Both the position numbers and the translations under genes were made by a program. A DNA stretch of 64,000 nucleotides from Rhineura floridana (Eukaryota; Chordata; Lepidosauria; Squamata; Rhineuridae), in the NCBI RefSeq assembly GCF_030035675.1, contig NC_084497.1, forward strand, positions 25,042,455 through 25,106,454, in the 5' to 3' direction. This document shows positions 21,247-33,559 of this stretch, piece after piece (positions within the stretch are counted from its first letter, which is position 1; each line of letters begins with the position of its first letter). The notes beneath the pieces were generated by a model, which searched no databases, was not told where the DNA came from, and saw only the letters and a program-made list of their open reading frames with translations.

Positions 21247-21908
21247 CAGCTTACATCGTTTATTGTCAGGGTAAGGCAAAGCGGACCTTGTTGGTGGCTA
21301 ACTGCCCCACAATGGTTTAGCTTGCATCATATTTGGTGCTGGGGCGAAAAACTGGTTCCTTTATAGGCCAGTAGTGGGGTCCTTTATGGGCCAGAAGCGA
21401 GGTCCTTCATAGGCCAGAAGCAGTGTCCTTTATGGGCCAGAAGCAGGGTCCTTCATGGGCCACAGCTTACATATTTTATTGTGAGGATGAGGAGAACATG
21501 ACATTGTTGGTGGTTAACTGCCCCACAATGGTTTAGCTTGCATCATACTTGGTGCTGGGGAGAAAACCTGGTTCCTTTATGGGCCAGTAGCGGGGTCATT
21601 TATGGGCCAGTAGCGGGGTCCTTTATGGGCCAGTAGCGGGGTCCTTTATGGGCCAGTAGCGGGGTCCTTTATGGGCCAGTAGCGGGGTCCTTTATGGGCC
21701 AGTAGCGGGGTCCTTTATGGGCCAGAAGCGGGGTCCTTTATGGGCCAGAAGCGGGGTCCTTTATGGGCCAGAAGCGGGGTCCTTTATGGGCCAGAAGCGG
21801 GGTCCTTCATGGGCCAGAAGCGGGGTCCTTCATGGGCCAGAAGCGGGGTCCTTCATGGGCCAGAAGCGGGGTCCTTTATGGGCCAGAAGCGGGGTCCTTC
21901 ATGGGCCA
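21247..21908. repeat. Short super-repeat starting with the CGTTTATTGTCAGG spacer
   Basis: 662 bp: the same opening spacers and CAGTAG block as super-repeat A, without the GGCCGG blocks. Confidence 0.65.
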
Positions 21909-22264
21909 CAGCTTACATCGTTTATTGTCAGGGTAAGGCAAAGCGGACCTTGTTGGTGGCTAACTGCCCCACAATGGTTTAGCTTGCATCATATTTGGTG
22001 CTGGGGCGAAAAACTGGTTCCTTTATAGGCCAGTAGTGGGGTCCTTTATGGGCCAGAAGCGAGGTCCTTCATAGGCCAGAAGCAGTGTCCTTTATGGGCC
22101 AGAAGCAGGGTCCTTCATGGGCCACAGCTTACATATTTTATTGTGAGGATGAGGAGAACACGACATTGTTGGTGGTTAACTGCCCCACAATGGTTTAGCT
22201 TGCATCATACTTGGTGCTGGGGAGAAAACCTGGTTCCTTTATGGGCCAGTAGCGGGGTCCTTTA

Positions 22265-22965
22265 TGGGCCGGAAGCGGGGTCCTTTATGGGCCGGAAGCG
22301 GGGTCCTTTATGGGCCGGAAGCGGGGTCCTTTATGGGCCGGAAGCGGGGTCCTTTATGGGCCGGAAGCGGGGTCCTTTATGGGCCGGAAGCGGGGTCCTT
22401 TATGGGCCGGAAGCGGGGTCCTTTATGGGCCGGAAGCGGGGTCCTTTATGGGCCGGAAGCGGGGTCCTTTATGGGCCGGAAGCGGGGTCCTTCATGGGCC
22501 GGAAGCGGGGTTCTTCATGGGCCACAGCTTACATCTTTTATTGTGAAGATGAGGAGAATACAACGTTGTTGGTGGTTAACTGCCCCACAATGGTTTAGCT
22601 TGCATCATATTTGGTGCTGGGGCGAAAAACTGGTTCCTTTATGGGCCGGAAGCGGGGTCCTTTATGGGCCGGAAGCGGGGTCCTTTATGGGCCGGAAGCG
22701 GGGTCCTTTATGGGCCGGAAGCGGGGTCCTTTATGGGCCGGAAGCGGGGTCCTGTATGGGCCGGAAGCGGGGTCCTGTATGGGCCGGAAGCGGGGTCCTG
22801 TATGGGCCGGAAGCGGGGTCCTGTATGGGCCGGAAGCGGGGTCCTGTATGGGCCGGAAGCGGGGTCCTTTATGGGCCGGAAGCGGGGTCCTTTATGGGCC
22901 GGAAGCGGGGTCCTTTATGGGCCGGAAGCGGGGTCCTTTATGGGCCGGAAGCGGGGTCCTTCATG
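22265..22965. repeat. GGCCGG variant block with CTGTAT sub-block
   Basis: Units carry GGCCGGAAG; five consecutive units (22750-22860) carry CTGTATGGG instead of CTTTATGGG, a private variant. Confidence 0.75.
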
Positions 22966-24229
22966 GGCCACAGCTTACATATTTTATTGTGAGGATGAGG
23001 AGAACACGACGTTGTTGGTGGTTAACTGCCCCACAATGGTTTAGCTTGCATCATACTTGGTGCTGGGGAGAAAACCTGGTTCCTTTATGGGCCAGAAGCG
23101 GGGTCCTTCATGGGCCACAGCTTACATCTTTTATTGTCAGGGTAAGGCATGGCGGACCTTGTTGGTGGCTAATTGCCCTACAGTGGTTTAGCTTGCATCA
23201 TACTTGGTGCTGGGGCAAAAACCTGGTTCCTTTATGGGCCAGAAGCAGGGTCCTTTATGGGCCAGAAGCAGGGTCCTTCATGGGCCACAGCTTACATCTT
23301 TTATTCTTAAGATGAGGAGAATACGACGTTGTTGGTGGTTAACTGCCCCAGAATGGTTTAGCTTGCATCATATTTGGTGCTGGGGAGAAAACCTGGTTCC
23401 TTTATGGGCCAGAAGCGGGGTCCTTTATGGGCCAGAAGCGGGGTCCTTTATGGGCCAGAAGCGGGGTCCTTTATGGGCCAGAAGCGGGGTCCTTTATGGG
23501 CCAGAAGCGGGGTCCTTTATGGGCCAGAAGCGGGGTCCTTTATGGGCCAGAAGCGGGGTCCTTTATGGGCCAGAAGCGGGGTCCTTTATGGGCCAGAAGC
23601 GGGGTCCTTCATGGGCCAGAAGCGGGGTCCTTCATGGGCCAGAAGCGGGGTCCTTCATGGGCCAGAAGCGGGGTCCTTCATGGGCCAGAAGCGGGGTCCT
23701 TCATGGGCCAGAAGCGGGGTCCTTCATGGGCCACAGCTTACATCTTTTATTGTCAGGGTAAGGCAAAGCGGACCTTGTTGGTGGCTAACTGCCCTACAGT
23801 GGTTTAGCTTGCATCATACTTGGTGCTGGGGCAAAGACCTGGTTCCCTGATGGGCCAGAAGCGGGGTCCTTCATGGGCCAGAAGCGGGGTCCTTCATGGG
23901 CCAGAAGCGGGGTCCTTCATGGGCCAGAAGCGGGGTCCTTTATGGGCCAGAAGCGGGGTCCTTTATGGGCCAGAAGCGGGGTCCTTTATGGGCCAGAAGC
24001 GGGGTCCTTTATGGGCCAGAAGCGGGGTCCTTTATGGGCCAGAAGCGGGGTCCTTTATGGGCCAGAAGCGGGGTCCTTTATGGGCCAGAAGCAGGGTCCT
24101 TCGTGGGCCACAGCTTACATCTTTTATTGTGAAGATGAGGAGAATACGACGTTGTTGGTGGTTAACTACTCCACAATGGTTTAGCTTGCATCATATTTGG
24201 TGCTGGGGCGAAAAACTGGTTCCTTTATG

Positions 24230-24640
24230 GGCCAGTAGCGGGGTCCGTTATGGGCCAGTAGCGGGGTCCGTTATGGGCCAGTAGCGGGGTCCGTTATGGG
24301 CCAGTAGCGGGGTCCTTCATGGGCCAGTAGCGGGGTCCTTCATGGGCCAGTAGCGGGGTCCTTCATGGGCCAGTAGCGGGGTCCTTCATGGGCCAGTAGC
24401 GGGGTCCTTCATGGGCCAGTAGCGGGGTCCTTCATGGGCCAGTAGCGGGGTCCTTCATGGGCCAGTAGCGGGGTCCTTCATGGGCCAGTAGCGGGGTCCT
24501 TCATGGGCCAGTAGCGGGGTCCTTCATGGGCCAGTAGCGGGGTCCTTCATGGGCCAGTAGCGGGGTCCTTCATGGGCCAGTAGCGGGGTCCTTCATGGGC
24601 CAGTAGCGGGGTCCTTCATGGGCCAGTAGCGGGGTCCTTC
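24230..24640. repeat. CAGTAG (stop-bearing) variant block
   Basis: All units read GGCCAGTAGCG, beginning with a few CCGTTATGGG units. The TAG closes plus-strand frames here and in the other CAGTAG blocks (16030-16300, 17070-17160, 18865-18980, 21585-21720). Confidence 0.8.
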
Positions 24641-26048
24641 ATGGGCCAGAAGCGGGGTCCTTCATGGGCCAGAAGCGGGGTCCTTCATGGGCCAGAAGCG
24701 GGGTCCTTCATGGGCCAGAAGCGGGGTCCTTCATGGGCCAGAAGCGGGGTCCTTCATGGGCCAGAAGCGGGGTCCTTCATGGGCCAGAAGCGGGGTCCTT
24801 CATGGGCCAGAAGCGGGGTCCTTCATGGGCCAGAAGCGGGGTCCTTCATGGGCCAGAAGCGGGGTCCTTCATGGGCCAGAAGCGGGGTCCTTCATGGGCC
24901 AGAAGCGGGGTCCTTCATGGGCCAGAAGCGGGGTCCTTTATGGGCCAGAAGCGGGGTCCTTCATGGGCCACAGCTTACATGTTTTTTTGTCAGGGCGAGG
25001 CAAAGTGGACGTTGCTGGTGGCTAACTGCCCCACAATGGTTTAGCTTCCATCATACCTGGTGCTGGGGCGAAAACCTGGTTCCTTTATGGGCCAGAAGCG
25101 AGGTCCTTTATGGGCCAGAAGCGAGGTCCTTCATGGGCCAGAAGCGAGGTCCTTTATGGGCCGGAAGCAGGGTCCTTCATGCGCCACAGCTTACACCTTT
25201 TATTGTGAATATGAGGAGAATACGACGTTGTTGGTGGTTAACAATGGTTTAGCTTGCATCATACTTGGTGCTGGGGCGAAAACCTGGTTCCTTTATGGGC
25301 CAGAAGCAGGGTCCTTTATGGGCCAGAACTTACATCTTTTATTGTGAGGATGAGGAGAACACGACGTTGTTGGTGGTTAACTGCCCCACAATGGTTTAGC
25401 TTTCATCATACTTTTTGCTGGGGCGAAAACCTGGTTTCTTTATAGGTCAGAAGCAGAGTCCTATATGGGCCAGATGTGAGGTCCTTTATAGGCCAGAAGC
25501 AGGGTCCTTCATGGGCCACAGCTTACATCTTTTATTGTGAAGATGAGGAGAATATGACATTCTTGGTGGCTAACTACCCTACAATGGTTTAGCTTGCATC
25601 ATACTTGGTGCTGGAGCAAAAACCTGGTTCCTTTATGGGCCAGAAGCAGGGTCCTTTATGGGCCAGAACTTACATCTTTTATTGTGAGGATGAGGAGAAC
25701 ACGACGTTGTTGGTGGTTAACTGCCCCACAATGGTTTAGCTTTCATCATACTTGGTGCTGGGGCGAAAACCTGGTTCCTTTATTGGCCAGAAGCGGAGTC
25801 CTTTATGGGCCAGAAGCGAGGTCCTTTATGGGCCAGAAGCGAGGTCCTTTATGGGCCAGAAGCGAGGTCCTTTATGGGCCAGAAGCGAGGTCCTTTATGG
25901 GCCAGAAGCGAGGTCCTTTATGGGCCAGAAGCGAGGTCCTTTATGTGCCAGAAGCAGGGTCCTTCATAGGCCATAGCTTACATATTTTTTTGTCACGGCG
26001 AGGCAAAGCGGACGTTGTTGGTGGCTAACTGCCCCACAGTGGTTTAGC

Positions 26049-27271
26049 TTGCATCATACTTGGTGCTGGGGCAAAAACCTGGTTCTTTTAAGGGCCAGAA
26101 GTGAGATCCTTTATGGGCCAGAAGCAGGGTCCTTTATGGGCCAGAAGCAGGGTCCTTTATGGGCCAGAAGCAGGGTCCTTTATGGGCCAGAAGCAGGGTC
26201 CTTTATGGGCCAGAAGCAGGGTCCTTTATGGGCCAGAAGCAGGGTCCTTTATGGGCCAGAAGCAGGGTCCTTTATGGGCCAGAAGCAGGGTCCTTTATGG
26301 GCCAGAAGCAGGGTCCTTTATGGGCCAGAAGCAGGGTCCTTTATGGGCCAGAAGCAGGGTCCTTCATGGGCCAGAAGCAGAGTCCTTCATGGACCACAGC
26401 TTACATCTTTTATTGTGAAGATGAGGAGAATACGACATTGTTGGTGGTTAACTGCCCCACAATGGTTTAGCTTGCATCATACTTGGTGCTGGGGTGAAAA
26501 CCTGGTTCCTTTATGGGCCAGAAGCGGGGTCCTTTACGGGCCAGAAGCGGGGTCCTTTACGGGCCAGAAGCGGGGTCCTTTACGGGCCAGAAGCGGGGTC
26601 CTTTACGGGCCAGAAGCGGGGTCCTTTACGGGCCAGAAGCGGGGTCCTTTACGGGCCAGAAGCGGGGTCCTTTACGGGCCAGAAGCGGGGTCCTTTACGG
26701 GCCAGAAGCGGGGTCCTTTACGGGCCAGAAGCGGGGTCCTTTACGGGCCAGAAGCGGGGTCCTTTACGGGCCAGAAGCGGGGTCCTTTACGGGCCAGAAG
26801 CGGGGTCCTTTACGGGCCAGAAGCGGGGTCCTTTACGGGCCAGAAGCGGGGTCCTTTACGGGCCAGAAGCGGGGTCCTTTACGGGCCAGAAGCGGGGTCC
26901 TTTACGGGCCAGAAGCGGGGTCCTTCATGGGTCACAGCTTTCAACTTTTATTGTCAGGGTGAAGAGAACAGGACGTTAGTGGTGGCTAACTGCCCCACAA
27001 TGGTTTAGCTTGCATCATACTTGGTGCTGGGGCGAAAACCTGGTTCCTTTATGGGGCAGAAGTGGAGTCCTTTATTGGCCAGAAGCGAGGTCCTTTATTG
27101 GCCAGAAGCGAGGTCCTTTATGGGCCAGAAGCGAGGTCCTTTATGGGCCAGAAGCGAGGTCCTTTATGTGCCAGAAGCAGGGTCCTTCATAGGCCATAGC
27201 TTACATATTTTTTTGTCACGGCGAGGCAAAGCGGACGTTGTTGGTGGCTAACTGCCCCACAATGGTTTAGC
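26049..27271. repeat. Super-repeat B, copy 1 (1223 bp)
   Basis: Order: CTTTTAAGGGCCAGAAGTGA lead, a GAAGCAGGG block, a spacer, then a CTTTACGGG block and a GAAGCGAGG block. Confidence 0.8.
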
Positions 27272-28655
27272 TTGCATCATACTTGGTGCTGGGGCAAAAA
27301 CCTGGTTCTTTTAAGGGCCAGAAGTGAGATCCTTTATGGGCCAGAAGCAGGGTCCTTTATGGGCCAGAAGCAGGGTCCTTTATGGGCCAGAAGCAGGGTC
27401 CTTTATGGGCCAGAAGCAGGGTCCTTTATGGGCCAGAAGCAGGGTCCTTTATGGGCCAGAAGCAGGGTCCTTTATGGGCCAGAAGCAGGGTCCTTTATGG
27501 GCCAGAAGCAGGGTCCTTTATGGGCCAGAAGCAGGGTCCTTTATGGGCCAGAAGCAGGGTCCTTCATGGGCCAGAAGCAGAGTCCTTCATGGACCACAGC
27601 TTACATCTTTTATTGTGAAGATGAGGAGAATACGACATTGTTGGTGGTTAACTGCCCCACAATGGTTTAGCTTGCATCATACTTGGTGCTGGGGTGAAAA
27701 CCTGGTTCCTTTATGGGCCAGAAGCGGGGTCCTTTACGGGCCAGAAGCGGGGTCCTTTACGGGCCAGAAGCGGGGTCCTTTACGGGCCAGAAGCGGGGTC
27801 CTTTACGGGCCAGAAGCGGGGTCCTTTACGGGCCAGAAGCGGGGTCCTTTACGGGCCAGAAGCGGGGTCCTTTACGGGCCAGAAGCGGGGTCCTTTACGG
27901 GCCAGAAGCGGGGTCCTTTACGGGCCAGAAGCGGGGTCCTTTACGGGCCAGAAGCGGGGTCCTTTACGGGCCAGAAGCGGGGTCCTTTACGGGCCAGAAG
28001 CGGGGTCCTTTACGGGCCAGAAGCGGGGTCCTTTACGGGCCAGAAGCGGGGTCCTTTACGGGCCAGAAGCGGGGTCCTTTACGGGCCAGAAGCGGGGTCC
28101 TTTACGGGCCAGAAGCGGGGTCCTTTACGGGCCAGAAGCGGGGTCCTTTACGGGCCAGAAGCGGGGTCCTTTACGGGCCAGAAGCGGGGTCCTTTACGGG
28201 CCAGAAGCGGGGTCCTTTACGGGCCAGAAGCGGGGTCCTTTACGGGCCAGAAGCGGGGTCCTTTACGGGCCAGAAGCGGGGTCCTTTACGGGCCAGAAGC
28301 GGGGTCCTTTACGGGCCAGAAGCGGGGTCCTTCATGGGTCACAGCTTTCAACTTTTATTGTCAGGGTGAAGAGAACAGGACGTTAGTGGTGGCTAACTGC
28401 CCCACAATGGTTTAGCTTGCATCATACTTGGTGCTGGGGCGAAAACCTGGTTCCTTTATGGGGCAGAAGTGGAGTCCTTTATTGGCCAGAAGCGAGGTCC
28501 TTTATGGGCCAGAAGCGAGGTCCTTTATGGGCCAGAAGCGAGGTCCTTTATGTGCCAGAAGCAGGGTCCTTCATAGGCCATAGCTTACATATTTTTTTGT
28601 CACGGCGAGGCAAAGCGGACGTTGTTGGTGGCTAACTGCCCCACAATGGTTTAGC
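27272..28655. repeat. Super-repeat B, copy 2 (1384 bp)
   Basis: Same order as copy 1, 161 bp longer (seven 23-bp units), with a longer CTTTACGGG run. Confidence 0.8.
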
Positions 28656-29660
28656 TTGCATCATACTTGGTGCTGGGGCAAAAACCTGGTTCTTTTAAGG
28701 GCCAGAAGTGAGATCCTTTATGGGCCAGAAGCAGGGTCCTTTATGGGCCAGAAGCAGGGTCCTTTATGGGCCAGAAGCAGGGTCCTTTATGGGCCAGAAG
28801 CAGGGTCCTTTATGGGCCAGAAGCAGAGTCCTTTATGGGCCAGAAGCAGAGTCCTTTATGGGCCAGAAGCAGGGTCCTTTATGGGCCAGAAGCAGGGTCC
28901 TTTATGGGCCAGAAGCAGGGTCCTTTATGGGCCAGAAGCAGGGTCCTTTATGGGCCAGAAGCAGGGTCCTTTATGGGCCAGAAGCAGGGTCCTTTATGGG
29001 CCAGAAGCAGGGTCCTTCATGGGCCAGAAGCAGGGTCCTTCATGGGCCACAGCTTACATCTTTTATTGTGAAGATGAGGAGAATACGACATTGTTGGTGG
29101 TTAACTGCCCCACAATGGTTTAGCTTGCATCATACTTGGTGCTGGGGTGAAAACCTGGTTCCTTTACGGGCCAGAAGCGGGGTCCTTTACGGGCCAGAAG
29201 CGGGGTCCTTTACGGGCCAGAAGCGGGGTCCTTTACGGGCCAGAAGCGGGGTCCTTTACGGGCCAGAAGCGGGGTCCTTTACGGGCCAGAAGCGGGGTCC
29301 TTTACGGGCCAGAAGCGGGGTCCTTTACGGGCCAGAAGCGGGGTCCTTTACGGGCCAGAAGCGGGGTCCTTTACGGGCCAGAAGCGGGGTCCTTTACGGG
29401 CCAGAAGCGGGGTCCTTTACGGGCCAGAAGCGGGGTCCTTTACGGGCCAGAAGCGGGGTCCTTTACGGGCCAGAAGCGGGGTCCTTTACGGGCCAGAAGC
29501 GGGGTCCTTTACGGGCCAGAAGCGGGGTCCTTTACGGGCCAGAAGCGGGGTCCTTTACGGGCCAGAAATGGGGTCCTTCATGGGTCACAGCTTTCAACTT
29601 TTATTGTCAGGGTGAAGAGAACAGGACGTTAGTGGTGGCTAACTGCCCCACAATGGTTTA
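28656..29660. repeat. Super-repeat B, copy 3 (partial)
   Basis: Same lead and block order, then passes into a GAAGCGAGG block and the decayed right edge of the array at about 30129. Confidence 0.75.
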
Positions 29661-30129
29661 ACTTGCATCATACTTGGTGCTGAGGTGAAAACCTGGTTCC
29701 TTCATAGGGCAGAAGCGAGGTCCTTTATGGGCCAGAAGCGAGGTCCTTTATGGGCCAGAAGCGAGGTCCTTTATGGGCCAGAAGCGAGGTCCTTTATGGG
29801 CCAGAAGCGAGGTCCTTTATGGGCCAGAAGCGAGGTCCTTTATGGGCCAGAAGCGAGGTCCTTTATGGGCCAGAAGCGAGGTCCTTTATTGTCAGGGTGA
29901 GGAGAACAGGAGATTTTTGATGGTTAACTTCCCCACAATGGTTTAGCTAGCATTATACTTGGTGCTGGGCCAAAAACCTGGTTCCTTTATGGGCCAGAAG
30001 TGGGGTGCTTTATGGGCCAGTAGCGAGGTCCTTTATGGGCCACAAGCGGAGTCCTTCATGGGCCACAGCTTACATCTTTTATTCTGAGGGTGAGGTGAAG
30101 AGGACGTTTTTGGTGGCTAACTGCTCAAC

Positions 30130-30753
30130 AATGTTTTAGCTATCCTTAAGTAGAGGCTTAACTCTTCACTGACTGAAACTCTGAACGTCTCTACTAGCTT
30201 TCGTGTTTCACAACACAGAGCTCCTTTAATTGCTCAATCTCATTTTGCATGGCTGGGCCCCATAACCTGTCGGAGAGTCGCAATGATGGGCAACGGAGAT
30301 TACTGAGCGAGCTTACATGTTTGTGTTTGAATCTTTGCTAAGATTATACCTTCTCTGCAAATTAGTCAAAGACTTTAAGCTTTAAAATAAGAAATAACTA
30401 CTTTATTCTGGAAGTATATACTTGATAGGAAAGAGTTCTATATCTAGCTAAGTAGCTAGGTTGGAGCAGCTGGCACTGGTCCCAGTGCTAGCCCTCATGG
30501 TGGTTGAGAGGGAGAGACAAAGAGAAGATGTCTGCTCCCCTCTCGAGAGAGAAGAAGAACTGGGAAGGCCGGAAGGGACTGGGATCAACATCCTTTGCAC
30601 ATCAGTCTAGCAGGAAGGGAGAGACAGCAGGAGATCAAAGGACAGGTATAGCCTAGCAACCAAGAGGTCTCCTCTCTAGCTACACTTTTTAATTCCATGC
30701 AACCTCAACCCACAAGTTGGAGTTGAACCTCATACATTCCAACAGTTCCATCT
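30130..30753. other. No gene seen
   Basis: Unique-looking sequence between the array and SINE debris. It could be the outer part of the retrovirus-like fossil, but I cannot identify a terminal repeat in it. Confidence 0.4.
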
Positions 30754-30905
30754 AGCTTAGGGTTGTCTGCACTGATTGGGAGAGGCTCTCCAGGTTTCAG
30801 GCAGGGAGCCTTTCTCCCTAGCTGGAGATGCTGCCAGGGACTGTAGCAGGCTGCCTTTGGCATGTAAACCAGGTGCTCTGCCACTTAGTTATGGTTCATT
30901 CCCCC
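30754..30905 (-). repeat. tRNA-derived SINE, minus strand
   Basis: CTGCACTGATTGGGAGAGGC...GGTTTCAGGCAGGGAGCC...GGAGATGCTGCCAGGGA: the inverted SINE body and degraded tRNA head. Confidence 0.65.
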
Positions 30906-30994
30906 TCCCAGTAAAACAGGGTTCTTGTCCTCATGGTTCTGAATCGAGGGCTGATTTAAATAGGACGCTGCCTTCAATCAAGTCAGACAGTTGG

Positions 30995-31095
30995 TCAGTC
31001 TAGCTCACTACACTGACTGGGTGTGGCTGTCCAGGGCTTCAAGAAGGGGATGTTCCTAGCCCAACTTGGAGATGTCCAGAGACTTTCTGGAAGCT
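30995..31095 (-). repeat. tRNA-derived SINE fragment, minus strand
   Basis: CTACACTGACTGGGTGTGGC, TCCAGGGCTTCAAG and GGAGATGTCCAGAG follow the inverted SINE body; diverged. Confidence 0.5.
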
Positions 31096-31790
31096 GTGCA
31101 CATGGGGTTAAATGCTCAAACGAAGTTAGCAATAGGGAGAATGGATCTAGAAGGTGTTACTTGGCGGGAATTGAGTGTGGCTATTTTGCAAGTCTCTGAG
31201 CTCCTTCAAGAGGTTGGAGGGGGGTGAAAAGCCACCACTGCACAGAAGAAGGTTCAGCTTGAGCCGATTCAAACTGTCACATATACCAGTCAGGGGCCTC
31301 ATTCATCTGTTGTACCCAATGCAAATCGGGTACCCCAGGGAAGAGGAAACTATCGCCCTTTCTTGGCCCCTGGTTCCAGTCGGGGTAATTTCACATCAAA
31401 GGGGGCAGAAAGAAGATCTGGGTTCAATAACTCCAGCAGCAATCACGGCAACTTTTCTTCCCCACAACAAGGCCCTACTCAGATACAACAGGGGAATGAA
31501 CAGGTGGATTTTGGGGATCCCTTCCATAATCAGCTTTGGTCCATGCTTAGAAATTTGGGAGAAAATATGGATCAATTTCACAAGCAACCCACTGAAGTTT
31601 TGCTGAATGCTTTAAACAGGAGAGCACAGGCACAGGCTCCTGACATAGCCCCGTCCACCTCTGCTTCTGTTCCCCCCCTCCCGCTCCCACTGCTCCTATC
31701 CAGCTTCGCTCAGAAGAGCAGAGGCAGGCCATTCAAGATGTCCACAATCGAACCCAGGGCTGCCCAGTTCCTGCTGCTGCAGTCACAACT

Positions 31791-33140
31791 GTGTCTATGT
31801 TAGCGCCAGCTTTGTGGGGCAGAATGAATGTGGAGGCCACCACTTGGGAACTGGGAACAGTGGCCAGAAAACCAGGCTTGGGTTTTTCAGATGAATCCAG
31901 TCTGCAAAAACCAGAGGTCTTTAGTGCAAATTCTGTAGCTACGGGGGGAGGCGATTCTCTCCTAGAACAGGGTGTCATGGATCACAGTGCAAAACCCTCT
32001 TTGGCACAAAAGGAAAAGTTTTCTTTAACCAAAGAAGTTGAAAGTCCAGAAACAGCTGGAAACGGAAGGGCTCCTGTTACTGAGCAAAGTCCTGTTAATG
32101 TTCTTAAAGAGAAACATACAAAAACATCTTCTGAAATTGCAGGCGCTTATTTAAATGCTTCAGATTTGCTTGAAAACACACAAGATGTGCTCACTTCCAT
32201 GGAAAGAAATACTGATTTAAATGTTTCCTTTGGGTCTACTACACCACAGTCTCTTGCTAATGAACATTCTTTTCCTAAGGAACAATCTCTTGCTGGCAAA
32301 CAGCCTTTGGATCAAAACAAGACTCAAAGTATAGAGCTTCTAGCTTCAGGAAGAGTCTATCCAGAATCTGAAGTTACTTTGAAAATTAATACAATTTGGC
32401 TTCCAAAACAGCAGCTGGTTTCTAATGCCATCTGCATGAGAATGGACAAGTTGCAAAACCCCAATTCCAACAGGGAGCTGCTTTCTTCATTGTCATGCTT
32501 TGTGTGTGCAAATTCCAGCACTGATGCAAATGTGTTATTGCATGCAGTCCCTGACAGGCTGAGTAACAGGGAACCCAGAGCAATTGCTCTGCAAACAGGG
32601 TGTTCACCAGTGAAACTCCCTGACATAGTACAAATGGAAGCTCAATTGTATTTGGAATGTTATATGCTGGTGCTACTGACTGTGCTTTGTTTTGCATCTG
32701 CAGCAAGAGAAATCCAAAAGAGGAAGATCCCACATGTATCAGAATTAAGCACAACATTAGGGAAAGGAATCTCAGACTCAAATGCATTACACGCAAAAGA
32801 TTTGGACACAAAAGCAGCAAAGGATCCTGTAAGCAAATCCAAATCTAAGAAATGGGAAAATGCAAGTGTGACCCATGGTAAGAAGCAAGGAAAGTGCATT
32901 CAGATGGTGTACAGACAAAGACATGAGGGTAAGACTTACAGACACACTGACAAAGATGCCTGTAATACTAAATATTTTCTTGGTGCCTCACTGAAGGTAC
33001 AAGTTCTTGCAACTAAGGAGTGGAAGGACAAACCACCTGATGTGCTTTCTCCCTCCAGTTTTAGTTGTGTGCATGGATCCCAAATTCAGGACTTCATTGC
33101 CCAAGATGTAATATGGTATTCTTCAATGGGCACAGCTTGA
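31791..33140 (+). other. Open segment of unknown origin inside the fossil
   Basis: A 449-codon open stretch rich in Ser, Lys, Glu and Leu, without a domain I recognise. Near its middle it has a short hydrophobic run (CYMLVLLTVLCFASAA); its last third is Lys-rich. Its position between the gag-like stretch and the envelope region suggests it belongs to the retrovirus-like element, but an unrelated inserted sequence is possible. I compared it mentally with the large last exon of DBF4 and saw no match. Confidence 0.35.
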
Positions 33141-33559
33141 ATGGTGTTATATGCATTTTTTTTCTTTCCCTCGGTTTTGCAATTGTTCAGTTAGGTTTTT
33201 TTTGAAGAAATGTGCTCTGTTTGTCTAAGCAAATGATTAAAGAAGAAAGGATGGGAGAAGGGAATGCAAAGGTGGTCCTGGAAGTTTTAAGCTTCCCTAT
33301 AGCAGGTAAAAGCATAGTGACATAACCTTTAATAAAGGGTGGTATGTGGAAGGAACCCCAGTTCCCATTGGACAGGGGTAGTTTTAAGATTGAGGCATAC
33401 AGGATGTAGACAGAAGGTTTGAGAAACGTAGGAAAACAGTGGAAAGATTAAACAGTCAGTGACCATTTGTGTTGGGTAAGGAATGTCTTGGGCAAATTAA
33501 TGGATTGACTCATGGGAGGGGGAGGGAAAAGAATAATTTTTGTGTTTTTTTCTTAAAGC

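Larger units (their letters stand above)
15951..30129. repeat. Composite satellite: 23-bp minisatellite with 110-bp spacers
   Basis: Several hundred copies of GGTCCTTTATGGGCCAGAAG plus CGG (23 bp) in runs of one to more than fifty, separated by about 35 copies of a 110-bp spacer that runs from CAGCTTACATC to AAACCTGGT. Spacers come in two main types: TTATTGTGAGGATGAGGAGA and TTATTGTCAGGGTAAGGCAA; both share TGTTGGTGG, ACTGCCCCACAATGGTTTAG and CTTGCATCATACTTGGTGCT. Variants of the 23-mer are clustered (see the block entries). The 23-mer has no stop on the plus strand in any frame, so long plus-strand frames (up to 779 codons at 18981-21320) are a property of the repeat. The minus strand hits TAA every 69 nt. 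Confidence 0.95.

Noticed and set aside
16296-29900. Dozens of long plus-strand frames as protein genes
   Set aside because: They exist in all three frames, follow the 23-bp period, and have no promoter, start context or non-repetitive domain. They are a consequence of a stop-free repeat.
15951-30129. CRISPR-like array (short repeats with regular inserts)
   Set aside because: The short unit is repeated head to tail and the 110-bp inserts are themselves conserved, the reverse of a CRISPR array; the context is a vertebrate genome.
31791-33140. Large last exon of DBF4
   Set aside because: No similarity to the DBF4 C-terminus as I remember it, and it lies within the retrovirus-like fossil.
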